DNA of 58,190 nucleotides from a virus. The translations under genes and the position numbers were made by a program. The DNA lies in IMG/VR virus record IMGVR_UViG_3300027861_000036, positions 1-58,190 of that record; one strand, written 5' to 3'. Shown here one piece after another: positions 35,682-46,500 of the stretch. Numbering within the stretch: the stretch's first letter is position 1; every line of letters begins with the position of its first letter. Below the pieces are notes generated by a model. It did not search any database. It was given only the letters and a program-made list of their open reading frames with translations, and had not been told where the DNA came from.

Positions 35682-38600
35682 TGAAAAGAACTAACAGAAA
35701 AAAAGAGAGCAGAGGTTTACCAGGTGGACCACATGAACAGTTTACATATGTAACAGGTGTATTCTCACAGGATATGTATCATGTTCCTAAAGCTCAAAGT
35801 GGAATAGAGCAGCCTATTCTGTATGTAGATTCAGAAGATGATGAGAGGTATAAAAGTTATATAGACAGTTTGATACCTTTTAATGCTATGGTAAAACAAT
35901 ATAATATTGAAGGTAATGCAAGAGGTAAATCAGATTGGGAAAAAAAGACAGAACTTTATTCATCTATTAAAAACTTAGATGATTGGATGAATGCTGCTTT
36001 TGGTGGAAATCTAATGGCTAGAGATTATGATATGGGTGCTGATGATCCTACAGGTTATATTGAAGATGAATACAAAAAATTAAAAAGAAAATATCCAAAT
36101 GAACCTTTAAGATATGACTCTGAAATAGAAAGATGGACAACAAAAGATTTAAATTACAATAAAAACTATGATGAAGTTGGTGAAAATATAACACCAGAAT
36201 CTGAATTTTATAATGTCCCTTTAAATTTAAAAGATGCAATAAAAAAAGGTGAAGTAGATAAAGGTGATATAGAATTATTAAAATACTATGAGTCTTTAGG
36301 TATTCCAAACGAAAGAATAGGATATTATAATTCTCCTGACGTTTATTCTGATAAAGTAAAAGCAATAGGTAATTGGATGGGCAAAGCATGGAATCCTGTT
36401 TATCCAGAACCAAAAGTTCAGGTCAATGTTAAAGGTAAACAACCTTTAGAAAAACTTAAATTTAAAGAAATACCACAACCTGATTATAGAATACATGACT
36501 ATATGAAGATGGAAGGAATGGATCCTTCTCCAGAAAATAGAGACATGTGGGCTAAGATGCTTGGTATAAAAGATTATATAAGAACAGCAGAACAAAATGA
36601 AGAACTGATAAAGAGATTAAAAGAATACAAAAAGAATCCTATAAGAGCTCAATACGGAGGTAATATTTCTACAGAAGGTTATAAAAGAAATAGTAAAGAT
36701 GTAAATAACCCTTTTAATGTAATTATGGGTGACCCAAGTGGTACACCTATAACTATGGGAGGGGTAGACTTTGCTGTAAAGGGTGTAGACAACTTAGGTA
36801 ATGAAAAAATAATGTATCCAGGAGCAGAGTATCATTTCCCTGGTAGCATGGTTTATGAAACACCTTTTAGGAGAGCTCAAGAAGGTAATGGTGAAAAAGA
36901 AGTACAACAAATATATGATTTCAATGGTAGTAAATGGAAAATAAAAGATGGTGTTTATGAACAAGTATCTGATGACGCACCAGTAACAAATGCTCATACT
37001 ATTGATAGAAGCTCTGCTTATGCTAAAAATAAATCTGAAAGGCTTTTTAGAAATATAACACCTCAAGGCTATGGTGATCTTAAAACAAATTTAGAAAGAT
37101 ATAAAAGATATAAAGGTGATCTAGGCAGAGATAAAGAAGATGTTTTATGGCAGAGTGCAAAAGATTCTCCTACAGGAAAACCTATTTACTATAATCTTCC
37201 TAAGAGAGATGATATGTTTAGACTATATCTAGGTTTAAATCAAGAACATAATAGTTTTACTCCTCAATTAGATTATAAACCATCAAAAGCAAAAAATCCA
37301 GATGCTTTATATTGGAAGCCTAACTATTGGGATGATGAAATGAAACAGTATCTTCTTGATTATTCTCTTAATCCGATAGGGTTAAGAGATAATAAACTTG
37401 TATATGATAATAAAATTTTTAATGAAAGAAGTGATGTGTTTCTTCCTAAGTTAGAAAGTTTAGAAGCAGAAGGTATGGATTGGTCAGACCCTCAAACAGC
37501 TGAATGGGTTGCAGATAATCCATTGGGAGATTTTACTGTAACTAAAGGTGAAGATGATCATGGAAAATACATATCTATTTATGATAAAATAGATTTTAAC
37601 CCTTTTCAAACAGGAGATGGCTCATCTACTAATGCAGCAGGCAAAGCATTACAACTTTATATGAAATCTCAAGGTTATGACGTTGACGAGAATACTGAAG
37701 CCGCATCTTTATTAGGGGCTGGTAAACCCTATGAAATTTATGATAGAATCTATTATGATGATAAGACTGGTAAAATTATTAAATCACCGTTAATTAATAA
37801 ACAAAAAGGTGGCAGTAATATTCAAACACCTTTGAGGGGTGCCCAACAAGGAATAGAAGTACCAACCAAAAATCAAATAGCTAATGATCCTGAATTAATG
37901 AATTGGGATAACTATAATACACCGCTTACTAAGAAGGAACAAAAAGAATTTAAAAAATGGATGAAAGAAGCAAATATTCATCCCTGGGACAGAGGAGCTT
38001 ATGATATACAAGGGTATTGGAAAGAACAAGTTAAAGGTAAAGGTTTTGATAGTGTAGATGATGATGGGCATAGACCAGATACATATAAAAAACCAAATCA
38101 TCCTACATTTTCTATGCAATCTAAATATGCAGATCATCCAGGTGTTGAAGCAGGTTTTTGGGATGGCCCTGATTATTATGCACCATCCACACATAGAAAC
38201 TTATATGGATTAGATTATTATGACTGGATGAATTCAAGAGAGCCTGATAGACCTGAAAAGCTTGCGGGTTATATGGAGAAGCCTATTATTGTTACACCAA
38301 AACAACAAGGTGGTAGTAATATTCAAACACCTTTAAGGAGAGCTCAACTAGGAATAGAAGGTGCTAGTACTTATAACATTGGTTACAGACCTAAGTATCC
38401 TTTAAATGCTTCAGAAAGTACAAGGGTAGAACCAATTGCAATACCTACAACTGCAAATCTAAATTCATATGCGGATTTTATGAGTAGTAAAAGATTTCAT
38501 AAAGATTGGATGAGCTCTCCCATGCATATGCAAATGCTTAAAAAAAGTGCACCAGATAATTATTTAGATATTTTAAAAACAAGACTTCAAAATATTAATA

Positions 38601-41600
38601 ATGCAACTATACGTGATAGATTTATAGAAGGTGATCAATATATACCAGGTTCACTTTTTTCTGGCAGCCCTGCTGGCGGTTATGCTCAAGGGTTAAATTA
38701 TGTTAATCAATCCCCTTTATATAAATCCATAGAGCGAAGAAATATGCCCCACATGAGACAATATAATGAATTTTTTTTGGATTTACCCACGCATGAATTA
38801 TCTCATATACAAGATTATAAAAATTCTTATTTAGGTAAATTTAAGACATTATTTGGGGGTGATCAATATGATTATCAATTTACAAATCTTCCAAAATCAG
38901 ATGTTTCTTTTATAAGAAATTTAAAAATAAAAGATAATAAATTAACTAAAGAATCAGAAGAATATTATTCTGATCCAACCGAAGTAAGGGCTAGGTTAAA
39001 TGAAATTAGACACTCTGCAATAAGAAATAAACAATGGGATCCGTTTAATGAAAAAATGACACTTAAAAAGTTAAAATGGTTAAATCTTGATATTATGAAG
39101 CCTGGTGGTTTAGATGATTTACAACAAATTTATAGCGATGAACAGATAATAGATTTATTAAATACTGTTTCACAAACAGATGATGATCAAATTTACAATA
39201 ATGAAAATAGAACTAGCTATGCACAATCTGGTGGTGAATTTCAAAAGTTAGTTAACAAATACACAACACAAGGTTGGTCTTCTCTCAATCCTCAAGAACA
39301 GCAGTTCTACAGAGAGACTTATCAGAGAGGTGGTTCAATACCTCAATATCAAAGGGGAGTGGAGACTGAAGATGAACGAATAACAAGAGAAGGAAATGCT
39401 GACTGGATGAGGGGTTGGATGGAAGCACAACCTATAGAAAGGAGAGATTCAGCATGGGCTCAAGAAGGATGGAGAGAATGGGAAAGCCACATGAATCTCA
39501 GGGAAATAGAAGAGAGGGAGGCGGAAATAGAGAGAGAAAAGAATAATTCTTGGGGTAGTAAATATCCTTATAATAAAATCAAAGAAGGATATGATTGGTT
39601 AAAAGATAAGTTCCCAATGCCTTTTCAAGAAGGTGGTGATTTACCAAGCTATCAAATACAGGGAGAAACAGATGTTGAACGTGCTGACCGTATAAATTTA
39701 CTTCAATACAACTTTGATGAACGAGAGTTTGATTATATAAGGAATGAACTAGAAAGTGGTAGATGGAATGAACTTTCACCTAAAGAACAAGAGTTTTATA
39801 GAAAGAACCAGCCTGTTATGCGTCCTGTACAGAATAAATTTGGCATGGAAGGGATGAAAATAGTGCAGGGTAGTGGTGATGATTTAGAATGGATACCTAA
39901 TATATATAAAGGTGTAATACCAACTATTAATGTTACAGCTTCACGCCCAGATGATGTAAATCCTGTTATAAATGCTATGCGTACAGGAAGAGATAATTTA
40001 CAAAATGAAATAGGGAAAGCAGTAGAAGAAGGAACTCCTTGGGGTGCAATGAAAAGAATGTATAAACACGGTCCTAAACATTATTATGATGCAACAAATG
40101 TAGCTTTAAGAGATGCAGTTACTTTAAATAAAGTACCACATTTTGGTGAATGGGCTAAACTGTTAGATGTTGCAGAAGTAGCTCCGGTAGGAGGGCTTGT
40201 TACTCAAGGGTTAAAAGCCCCTATTAAATCAGGCACTAAAGCAATAGCCAAACAAGTAAAACAAATTCCTTCTACTATAAAAGGACTACCCAAAGAACTA
40301 AAAAATTTAGATACTAAAGCTGGGGATTATTATTTTGGAAAATATGCTCGTATGAGGGATATAGAAACAAATGCAAATAAATATTTAAAGGAAGGTTTAG
40401 GTATAAAAAAAGGAAGTATAAAAGATAATGACTTAGCTATAAAATATAATCATAAAAACCGTGATTTTCAGATTACAGTTAAAGGGGTAGGAACAGAAAA
40501 GGATAGAATCACCGGTTATATAAAACTTGGGGATAAAGAATGGAAAAAACCACCTTCTTTTTTTGGAAGCATATTTGGTAAAAAACCAACTTTTAGTTCA
40601 CAAATATCAAAAGAACTGGATTTCCCATATTCTAAAGCATCAGAGTTAGAGGGTACAGGTTTAGGAGCTGAGGTAGTAGCCGCTATGAATAAAGCAATTA
40701 AAGATAAAGCAGGTACTTTATATAGTTCTAAGTCACATTTTGATGACGGAATAACCAGATATTTACAAGAGTATTTAAAGGAAAGGGTATTGCCTGGTGA
40801 AAACTTTACTAAATCTACTCAGTTTTTTTTAGATGATTTAAAAAAAGCAGTGGGAAATGATTATTCTAAAAATGCAATAAGAAAGTTTCAGGAGTTGCCA
40901 GAAAATCAATGGATTATTAAATCATATATAGACAAGTTAAGATGGCAATATAAAATGGCAGGGGGTGAGTTAGGAATAGAAACGTTAACTTCTGATAAAG
41001 AACAAGAGTATCAATCTGGTGGTTCTACAAGTTCTTTATGGGAAACAAAAACTGGTTTACCTTGGAGTGAAGCTAAAGCAAGAGGTTTATCTGACGGTAC
41101 ATATAGTTCTAATGTAGCGTTAAGAAAAAAACTTTTAAATGATGAAATAAATTTCCCTAGTACACCTGTGGTAAATGATATACAGCCTATAATAACTCCA
41201 CAAGCAACTCCACAAGTAACTCCGGAAGTACAAGAAGATGTAAACTTTGATCATCTTACATTTGATGAAGCATTTGGAAAAGCCAGAGAGATGTATGGGC
41301 CTAATAAAATATTTAAATATAAAGGACATTTAAAAAATACTAATAGATCTGGTGAACCATTTGAACCTTCAGAAGAAGAGCTTACTAAGTGGGGGATGGG
41401 TACTAAAAAAACAAAGGAGAAGATAAAGAAAGTTAATGAAGATATAGTTAGTCCATATACAGTTGATGATAGATTAGAAATAGAAGATGTTTTTGAACCT
41501 AGTAGAGAATGGGAAAAAGAAGCAATGAAAAGATTGCAAAAAGAAGTAGAAAGTGGTGAACCCGGTATGCATGAGAAAAAAACATGGGAGTATCAAAAGA

Positions 41601-43444
41601 AAAAAGTAAAAGGTGAGAATACTAAATCACAAGCAGATCTTATAATTGATTATCAAAGTAAAAATAGTAAAGGGACTTATGCAATAGTAGATAAAACTAA
41701 AGGGTTATTGCATATTTATAAACCTGGAAATAAAACGCCTTATACAGCAGCTATTGATTTAGGTGAAAATAAAGGGGATGCGCAAACAGTGACTAAACCT
41801 AAAGATTTAAATAATGATGGTACAATTACTGATGCAGATAAACGTAATAATAAATTTATACCTAATTGGAGTGCTGGTAATTTAACTACAGGAGCTGGAA
41901 AATATTATATATCTAATATTTTACCTAATGGGGTAGATGGGTTGCCATTATTTAATATGATGAATGAAAGGCAGTATGAAAATTATAAAAAAACAGGAGA
42001 TGTTCAAAATGTTTCTACAAGCTTTCATACAGGGTATATAAAAGATAATCCCACAAGAGTATCACATGGATGTATAAGATGTAATAAAGCTAGTTTAGAT
42101 CAATTAATGAAAAGTATGCCTGTTTTATCTGAAGTATTTATATTACCTGAAGATAAAGATAATAAGTTTATGATTCAAGATGGTAAGTTAATATTTAAGG
42201 CCGGTAATAAATCAAAGTTTTATGAACATGGTAATATTATGTATAAAAAAGAAAAAGATAAAAAAGGAAATGAGCATTGGTATGCAAGTGATAAAAATTG
42301 GAAAACTAAGGGAAATCTAACAAAACAAAAAGTTGAAAATAAATTTAATATTGATGAAACTGGTAGTTTATCAGGTGGATTACCTGAAATATCTGTAACT
42401 CCTGGTCAAAAATATCTTGATAAAGGTATTGGGGGAAAGTTTAAAAAAATTAAAAATGTAGGTGGAATCTATGATGAATTAAATAAAAATGCTATTAATT
42501 TAGGATATAATATTTATGAAGATGAAAAAGGTATTATACGAAAAGGACAAGGTGTTAATAGGTCTGTTAATACATTGAATTATAAACCTATAGATATTAA
42601 TTTAGATAAAGCAAGATTTAATGAAAATATATATGATCCAGATCCAACAGGATATTCTGTAGTAACATTAAGAAATAAAACTCAACAAAAAGTAGTAAAT
42701 AGTTTTGTAGAATCTCTTAAAGATAATAAGAGAAAAGTAATGAAAGAAATGCAAATAAGTGGGGATGTATATAATGATCTAGTACCTATAGCTTTTGGTA
42801 TATTTGGTAATGAAACTACTTTTGGTCAAGAAAATACTGCTGGTGGAAATATGGCAAGAGCTTTAAATAAAGGTGGTAGAAAAGCAATAAATTGGCTGTT
42901 TGATGCAGATTTAAATCCTTCAAGTAAACCTGATTATAAATCAGCATATGAAACATATGGATTAACGGATGATGAAAATAGTGTTGGATTAACACAATTA
43001 AGATGGTCAGAAGTAAAAGGAGAACCTGCTCTTCTTAAGAAATTAAATAAGTTAGGAATTAAAAGTAATAAAGATTTAATGGATCCTGAAAAAGCAGCGT
43101 TAGCAACTATAGCAAGATTAGCTTTTTTAATAAATAATAGAGTGGGTGTAGATAAAAATGATTTGATGAACACATTACCTGGTCATTGGGGTGGTAGTTC
43201 AAAAGATGGTAAACAAACATATATAAATAACGTTAAGAAAAATAGCAGATATATAAGTGTGTTACAAAAACAGAAGGGTGGAGAGATAACAGCCTTATAT
43301 AAAGAATATGCGGATGGTAAAAATATTTCTTCTTCTGCAAGGAAAGCATATGATAAACTAAATAGAATGTATTATACAGAAGCTAAACAGCAAGACATGT
43401 CTCCTACTAATTATATAATGACTCATGTTATAGGAAGTAAATAA
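35678..43444 (+). CDS. Giant cargo/ejection protein with metalloprotease, L,D-transpeptidase and lysozyme-like domains (2,588 aa)
   Basis: Probably packed in the virion and delivered with DNA. Readable parts: THELSHIQD with H1039, E1040, H1043 (HExxH zinc site) and a later DPTEVRAR (E1102), a zincin-type pair; a GNAT-like segment with ELEGTGLGAEVV (about 1570-1765, weak); a YkuD L,D-transpeptidase domain (about 2000-2155) with FHTGY (H2117) and SHGCIRC (H2130, C2132); and a lysozyme/transglycosylase-like domain (about 2365-2530) with GNETTFG (E2379) and SVGLTQLRW. AQxGG/AQxG[IV]E motifs recur from residue 39 to 2532. A dockerin/EF-hand-like loop (DLNNDGTITDAD) lies inside the YkuD domain. Starts in the stop of the muzzle gene. 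Confidence 0.8.
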   Translation: MMKRTNRKKESRGLPGGPHEQFTYVTGVFSQDMYHVPKAQSGIEQPILYVDSEDDERYKSYIDSLIPFNAMVKQYNIEGNARGKSDWEKKTELYSSIKNLDDWMNAAFGGNLMARDYDMGADDPTGYIEDEYKKLKRKYPNEPLRYDSEIERWTTKDLNYNKNYDEVGENITPESEFYNVPLNLKDAIKKGEVDKGDIELLKYYESLGIPNERIGYYNSPDVYSDKVKAIGNWMGKAWNPVYPEPKVQVNVKGKQPLEKLKFKEIPQPDYRIHDYMKMEGMDPSPENRDMWAKMLGIKDYIRTAEQNEELIKRLKEYKKNPIRAQYGGNISTEGYKRNSKDVNNPFNVIMGDPSGTPITMGGVDFAVKGVDNLGNEKIMYPGAEYHFPGSMVYETPFRRAQEGNGEKEVQQIYDFNGSKWKIKDGVYEQVSDDAPVTNAHTIDRSSAYAKNKSERLFRNITPQGYGDLKTNLERYKRYKGDLGRDKEDVLWQSAKDSPTGKPIYYNLPKRDDMFRLYLGLNQEHNSFTPQLDYKPSKAKNPDALYWKPNYWDDEMKQYLLDYSLNPIGLRDNKLVYDNKIFNERSDVFLPKLESLEAEGMDWSDPQTAEWVADNPLGDFTVTKGEDDHGKYISIYDKIDFNPFQTGDGSSTNAAGKALQLYMKSQGYDVDENTEAASLLGAGKPYEIYDRIYYDDKTGKIIKSPLINKQKGGSNIQTPLRGAQQGIEVPTKNQIANDPELMNWDNYNTPLTKKEQKEFKKWMKEANIHPWDRGAYDIQGYWKEQVKGKGFDSVDDDGHRPDTYKKPNHPTFSMQSKYADHPGVEAGFWDGPDYYAPSTHRNLYGLDYYDWMNSREPDRPEKLAGYMEKPIIVTPKQQGGSNIQTPLRRAQLGIEGASTYNIGYRPKYPLNASESTRVEPIAIPTTANLNSYADFMSSKRFHKDWMSSPMHMQMLKKSAPDNYLDILKTRLQNINNATIRDRFIEGDQYIPGSLFSGSPAGGYAQGLNYVNQSPLYKSIERRNMPHMRQYNEFFLDLPTHELSHIQDYKNSYLGKFKTLFGGDQYDYQFTNLPKSDVSFIRNLKIKDNKLTKESEEYYSDPTEVRARLNEIRHSAIRNKQWDPFNEKMTLKKLKWLNLDIMKPGGLDDLQQIYSDEQIIDLLNTVSQTDDDQIYNNENRTSYAQSGGEFQKLVNKYTTQGWSSLNPQEQQFYRETYQRGGSIPQYQRGVETEDERITREGNADWMRGWMEAQPIERRDSAWAQEGWREWESHMNLREIEEREAEIEREKNNSWGSKYPYNKIKEGYDWLKDKFPMPFQEGGDLPSYQIQGETDVERADRINLLQYNFDEREFDYIRNELESGRWNELSPKEQEFYRKNQPVMRPVQNKFGMEGMKIVQGSGDDLEWIPNIYKGVIPTINVTASRPDDVNPVINAMRTGRDNLQNEIGKAVEEGTPWGAMKRMYKHGPKHYYDATNVALRDAVTLNKVPHFGEWAKLLDVAEVAPVGGLVTQGLKAPIKSGTKAIAKQVKQIPSTIKGLPKELKNLDTKAGDYYFGKYARMRDIETNANKYLKEGLGIKKGSIKDNDLAIKYNHKNRDFQITVKGVGTEKDRITGYIKLGDKEWKKPPSFFGSIFGKKPTFSSQISKELDFPYSKASELEGTGLGAEVVAAMNKAIKDKAGTLYSSKSHFDDGITRYLQEYLKERVLPGENFTKSTQFFLDDLKKAVGNDYSKNAIRKFQELPENQWIIKSYIDKLRWQYKMAGGELGIETLTSDKEQEYQSGGSTSSLWETKTGLPWSEAKARGLSDGTYSSNVALRKKLLNDEINFPSTPVVNDIQPIITPQATPQVTPEVQEDVNFDHLTFDEAFGKAREMYGPNKIFKYKGHLKNTNRSGEPFEPSEEELTKWGMGTKKTKEKIKKVNEDIVSPYTVDDRLEIEDVFEPSREWEKEAMKRLQKEVESGEPGMHEKKTWEYQKKKVKGENTKSQADLIIDYQSKNSKGTYAIVDKTKGLLHIYKPGNKTPYTAAIDLGENKGDAQTVTKPKDLNNDGTITDADKRNNKFIPNWSAGNLTTGAGKYYISNILPNGVDGLPLFNMMNERQYENYKKTGDVQNVSTSFHTGYIKDNPTRVSHGCIRCNKASLDQLMKSMPVLSEVFILPEDKDNKFMIQDGKLIFKAGNKSKFYEHGNIMYKKEKDKKGNEHWYASDKNWKTKGNLTKQKVENKFNIDETGSLSGGLPEISVTPGQKYLDKGIGGKFKKIKNVGGIYDELNKNAINLGYNIYEDEKGIIRKGQGVNRSVNTLNYKPIDINLDKARFNENIYDPDPTGYSVVTLRNKTQQKVVNSFVESLKDNKRKVMKEMQISGDVYNDLVPIAFGIFGNETTFGQENTAGGNMARALNKGGRKAINWLFDADLNPSSKPDYKSAYETYGLTDDENSVGLTQLRWSEVKGEPALLKKLNKLGIKSNKDLMDPEKAALATIARLAFLINNRVGVDKNDLMNTLPGHWGGSSKDGKQTYINNVKKNSRYISVLQKQKGGEITALYKEYADGKNISSSARKAYDKLNRMYYTEAKQQDMSPTNYIMTHVIGSK
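37808..37859 (+). repeat. Direct repeat copy 1 (GGSNIQTPLR ... GIE coding)
   Basis: About 52 bases, nearly identical to 38309-38360, 501 bases apart and in frame. Encodes GGSNIQTPLR followed by GAQQGIE. Several silent differences suggest selection on the protein rather than a very recent duplication. Confidence 0.75.
38309..38360 (+). repeat. Direct repeat copy 2 (GGSNIQTPLR ... GIE coding)
   Basis: Partner of 37808-37859; encodes GGSNIQTPLR followed by RAQLGIE. Preceded by PIIVTP, one of three VT[AP] motifs in this protein. Confidence 0.75.
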
Positions 43445-43463
43445 AAATTATTACTTTCCCTTT

Positions 43464-43471
43464 TAATTTTG
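43464..43471 (+). promoter_or_regulatory. Bacteroidota-type -7 box (TAATTTTG)
   Basis: TAATTTTG followed by TATATTAAG in the 58-base gap between two giant genes, 32 bases before the ATG at 43503. Same layout as the 2313 and 12592 boxes. No -33 TTTG. Confidence 0.45.
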
Positions 43472-43502
43472 TATATTAAGTATATAACCATACATAAAAA
43501 AT

Positions 43503-46500
43503 ATGAAAAAGATAAATAAAAAAAGTTTAAAGCAACAAGGTGGGCAGTCTGTTAATCCTCAACAACAACAGATGATGCAACAACAGCAACAGCAACAGCA
43601 ACAGCAGGGGCAACAACAGCAACAAGATCCTACAGCAGAACTTGCTGCATCTTTTTCTGAGATGGTTGATAGTGGATATGAACCAAAACAGGTGATAATG
43701 CAATTCATTGAATATGAGGTGCCTGAAGAACTTATTTATCAAACTCTTTTAAGAGTTGGATATTCTGAAGATGATGTACAAGCATTATTTACGCAGGTTA
43801 GTGAGGAAGTACAACAAACATCTAATGAACAGAGGTCAATGATGCAACCTCAACAGCAGATGTCACAAGCACAAAGAGGGGTGGAAAGTGAACCACATCC
43901 TTTAGATGATAGAGGGCAAAGTTATGATCAGGGAAATAATGAAGGTTATTGGCCTACACCTAAAAAAGAACCTCGCTGGTCTATTCCAATTAACAAAGCA
44001 CCCTTTAATAGTGATAAAGATAGAAAAACTTGGATACAGGCACAAAAGAACTTGCGAAGGATGGAAGCCATAGAAAAAGAAATATTGGCAGAGGAAAACA
44101 TACGCAGAGCACAATATGGTAAAGAACATCAATATAATATAAAACAAGATGAAGGTATTGTTAATAACTATGGAGCAAGAGTTAGGAATTGGATGAGTCA
44201 AATTGACCCTAGTGCTGGTTATAATAGAGGTGATACATTAAGTAAAGGGTTAAAACTTGCTCAAACATTAGGGGATACATTCAAACCTAAGTATAGCTTT
44301 AGCCGGGGTATGAACCCTTTTAGTAAGAAGGATAAAGATGGCGATGGCTTTGCAGATGGCTGGTTTATGGATTCAAAGAAAAAGAACTTATTAAAAAAGA
44401 ATTTAAGACAAAGAGATAAAAAAATAAGAAAGTTACAAGGTAGAAGCATAAAGATCCATGAAAATGATCCTAATAAATATAGGTTTAATAGCATGGGGGA
44501 TTTTATTACAACACAACAATATGATGATGATGTAAAGAAATATAGTACAGCACAGTTTGTATCACCAACAAATAGTTATAAAGGTTATGCTTATGATTCA
44601 GACCCAACACCTTATATGACACCACAACAAAAAAAGGATTATTGGCAACATAAACAAGAGTTTGGTACAGTGGGTGATTTCTGGAAAGATCCTGTTACAG
44701 GTAAAAGTAAAAAACCAAAAAAACAAAAAAAGTCTAAATGGCATTATATGGACTTTATGAAAGGTTATAAATATGGTGGTGATTTAGACAGGTATCAAGT
44801 TCTAGGTGAAACACCATTACCACTTGACTTAAAAAATGATTTAGCAGGAACTTTTTTGCCACCACTTGATGATAATTTTGAAGCATGGAATTTGGATGAG
44901 TGGCAAAAAAGAAAAAATTCTTATAAGAATAAAGCCTTATCTATTGCTTTACCCATAAAACCTGAAGCAGGAATGAGAGGGTTTTTTGAAGGATTTGATA
45001 TTAAAGGTTCAGGTAATATTGGAGATAGATTAAACTTAAGAGGGGGATTTGGAAGTAATTTTAATGCACAAGATCCAAAAATTAAATATAATGCAGGAAT
45101 TACATATCAAGCTAATCCCAGCATATCTTTAAGTGCAGATATGGGGGGTAATCAAAAAGGTATTTCTAATTATAAGTTTGGTCTTAAATGGAAACATCCA
45201 AAAAAATCAACAAAAAACCATGTTTACAAATATCAAGCTGGAACTGAAACACCCCTATCTCCTTTAGAACCTATTACATTTAAAGATTGGTACCGAAAAA
45301 ATTTATATAGAAATTCAGGTATACCACCATCTGAGCTAAATGCATTGTATGAAAAAGAAACAGGATATGATGCTAATTCTCCAGCTGTAGATGTAGATGG
45401 TACAAAACCTTGGACATCACCTGAGTTTATGCCACCAAAAATTACAGATCCTAATAAGTCTAAAAGAACATGGAATCAAATAGGAAATGTAGTGGGTAAA
45501 GTAGGGGAGATAGGTTATCAAGCTGCTGATTTTGTAAATGAAGCAGCTAAAGCATGGCAAGATTTAGCAAAGCCAGTTCACACTGCAGATGATCTTTATG
45601 ATATTACACAAAATCCTGCAGGTGGACAAGGATATTGGGATGTAAACTCAGGATATTTACAGCAGCCTGAAAAAACACTTGAAGGTTATGGATGGGCACA
45701 AAGAGGTGGTAGTTTACCAAGATTTCAAGCTCTAGGTAGTGTTAATCAAAATACACTTAACCCTGATATATACGGTCAAAGAATTCTTGGTAATACACCA
45801 ATTGATTATAGAGATCCTAAATTAGCAGCAATGTTAAGTGCTATGCAAGCACAAAAGAAAGGTGTTAGTAGAGGTGTAACAGGTATATCAAATACACCTA
45901 AGAAATTACCAAGGTCTTTTGTTCCTGCTTCTGAGTCTACAAGTACTCAAGGGCCTATAATACTTACAGACCAAGAATTAAAAAATAAAAATTGGAGAGA
46001 AAATGTTTTACCAACTTTAAGTGCTGAAAGACAACAGCAATTTAATGATTATGAAGCTCAAAAAAAGAAAGATAATTCTACTTTTGCAAGTAGATTAATG
46101 GAAGCACCTGGAGTATTTCTTGATAATACTTTTGGCACATCCGCTGATCCAAATGTAGTAGCACCAACTGTTTTACCAACAGATCCAAGATTCTATGACC
46201 AGGTATTTCAAGGCATGAATATGGCCACTACAATTCCGGCTTATATAAATTCATATGCTGATTATATAAGTGGGAAAAGAGAAGACCCGCAGGATTGGAG
46301 AGGGATATTTCCAAGTGGCATACAAGAAAAGCTTGGTAAAAAAGATGGTGAACAGAACAACATTATAAACTCTTTACGTAATGACCCAGATTTTTGTAAA
46401 AAATATCCTTTAAGATGCGCTGCTGAAGAAATGGGACTTGGATTTTGGGGGCTTCCTGGTAGGCTTGGTAAAAAAGTTACTGGAAAACTTGCTAAGGGTT

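Noticed and set aside
43527-43742. Leucine-rich minus-strand frames opposite CAA/CAG tracts (also at 10972-11184 and 49523-49768)
   Set aside because: Reverse reading of poly-Q codons gives poly-Leu; these are shadows.
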